Both the position numbers and the translations under genes were made by a program. A model generated the notes under the pieces. That model did not search any database and had not been told where the DNA came from. It was given only the letters and a program-made list of their open reading frames with translations. 5,282 nt of DNA from Nitrospiraceae bacterium (GTDB lineage Bacteria > Nitrospirota > Nitrospiria > Nitrospirales > Nitrospiraceae). Location of the stretch: the NCBI GenBank assembly GCA_025934615.1, contig JAICXS010000180.1:1-5282 (forward strand), read 5' to 3'. Shown piece by piece: positions 4,945 to 5,282 of this stretch (the first letter of the stretch is position 1; the number at the start of each line of letters is the position of its first letter).

Positions 4945-5282
4945 CTAAAGCCAGTTGTTAAGGAGAAGAAATGCCGACCAGTATGCAGGATGCTCATAGG
5001 CGTTATCCTTGAGCATCTTTAGTTGAGCGCGCTGAAGTGCCACGGCCTTGGAAAGCGACGTATCGCTAAGCTGCCGATAGAACTCCGAGACCAAAGCAGA
5101 GGAGGCATTGTCGTTGATGGACCACAATGTCGCCAAGGCACTCCTGGCGCCCGCTTTAATCGCCACACCAGCCAGTCCGAGTGCAGCGTCATCGTCACCC
5201 ATCGCGGTTTCGCATGCGCTCAATGTTAATAACTCCAACGGGTCCTGCCTGAATTTAAACAGTCCGACGTATTGATCCAATC
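4945..5282 (-). CDS. CHAT-domain (caspase/HetF-like) protein, C-terminal part
   Basis: The last 111 or so residues of a CHAT protein; the rest lies beyond the right edge. The segment LLTLSACETAMGDDDAALGLAGVAIKAG carries the family's catalytic-Cys motif (SACET; the Cys is 23rd from 5280), followed by the conserved AGARSALATLWSINDNAS and the end HPAYWSAFLLLNNWL, which is the normal CHAT C-terminus. CHAT domains are caspase-related (clan CD) Cys proteases, usually fused behind tetratricopeptide repeats; the catalytic His and any repeats would be outside this window. Known relatives include HetF of heterocyst formation and the Csx29 protease of type III-E CRISPR, so the general role is regulated proteolysis. 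The gene ends 55 bp before the preferred start of the first DUF928 gene and is likely its operon partner. The first visible codon, TTG, is read as an internal Leu. Confidence 0.9.
   Translation of the reverse strand, partial: LDQYVGLFKFRQDPLELLTLSACETAMGDDDAALGLAGVAIKAGARSALATLWSINDNASSALVSEFYRQLSDTSLSKAVALQRAQLKMLKDNAYEHPAYWSAFLLLNNWL

Noticed and set aside
4938..4997. Start of DUF928 paralog A at 4997
   Set aside because: It would overlap the CHAT gene and place about 36 residues before a complete signal peptide; the ATG at 4889 gives a normal export signal and a ribosome site.
1..5282. CRISPR array, insertion sequence, tRNA or rRNA
   Set aside because: No regularly spaced direct repeats, transposase motifs, terminal inverted repeats or tRNA-like sequences were found by reading both strands.

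Overview
The window is about 5.3 kb of a Gram-negative bacterial chromosome, or an integrated accessory region, with every supported gene on the minus strand. Exported proteins with Sec-type signal peptides, one likely lipoprotein, strong GGAGG-type ribosome sites and a CHAT/DUF928 gene set fit an environmental Gram-negative. CHAT and DUF928 proteins are best known from Cyanobacteria but also occur in Nitrospirota and Proteobacteria. The style reminds me of Nitrospira; that is an impression, not a demonstration.

Read in the direction of transcription (high to low coordinates): (1) 5282-4945 is the C-terminal end of a CHAT (caspase-HetF-like) protease-fold protein, cut by the window edge, with the catalytic-Cys motif SACET. 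(2) 4889-2604 holds three consecutive, mutually homologous exported DUF928 proteins (A, B, C). A and B overlap by 11 bp, and B and C share an ATGA stop/start, so the CHAT gene and the three DUF928 genes look like one operon. (3) 2603-2300 is a gap containing an open but start-less stretch that resembles a gene remnant, a possible promoter with a consensus TTGACA -35, and a perfect 7-bp inverted repeat. (4) 2296-1400 is a likely lipoprotein with an NTF2/SnoaL-like (DUF4440-type) domain followed by a Trp/Gly-rich beta domain. (5) 1399-1115 is a non-coding interval with several short inverted repeats. (6) 1114-515 is a two-gene unit: a 61-aa single-span membrane protein and a 125-aa ribbon-helix-helix-type protein with a GTG start, each with a strong Shine-Dalgarno site. 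(7) 514-53 has no convincing gene. (8) 52-1 is the start of a response-regulator receiver domain that runs off the left edge.

The coherent unit is the CHAT plus triple-DUF928 cluster: a caspase-like protein beside three exported paralogs of unknown function. A reasonable inference is that the DUF928 proteins act in the envelope as partners, substrates or sensors of the CHAT system, but nothing in the window proves this. The remaining genes look like separate transcription units.
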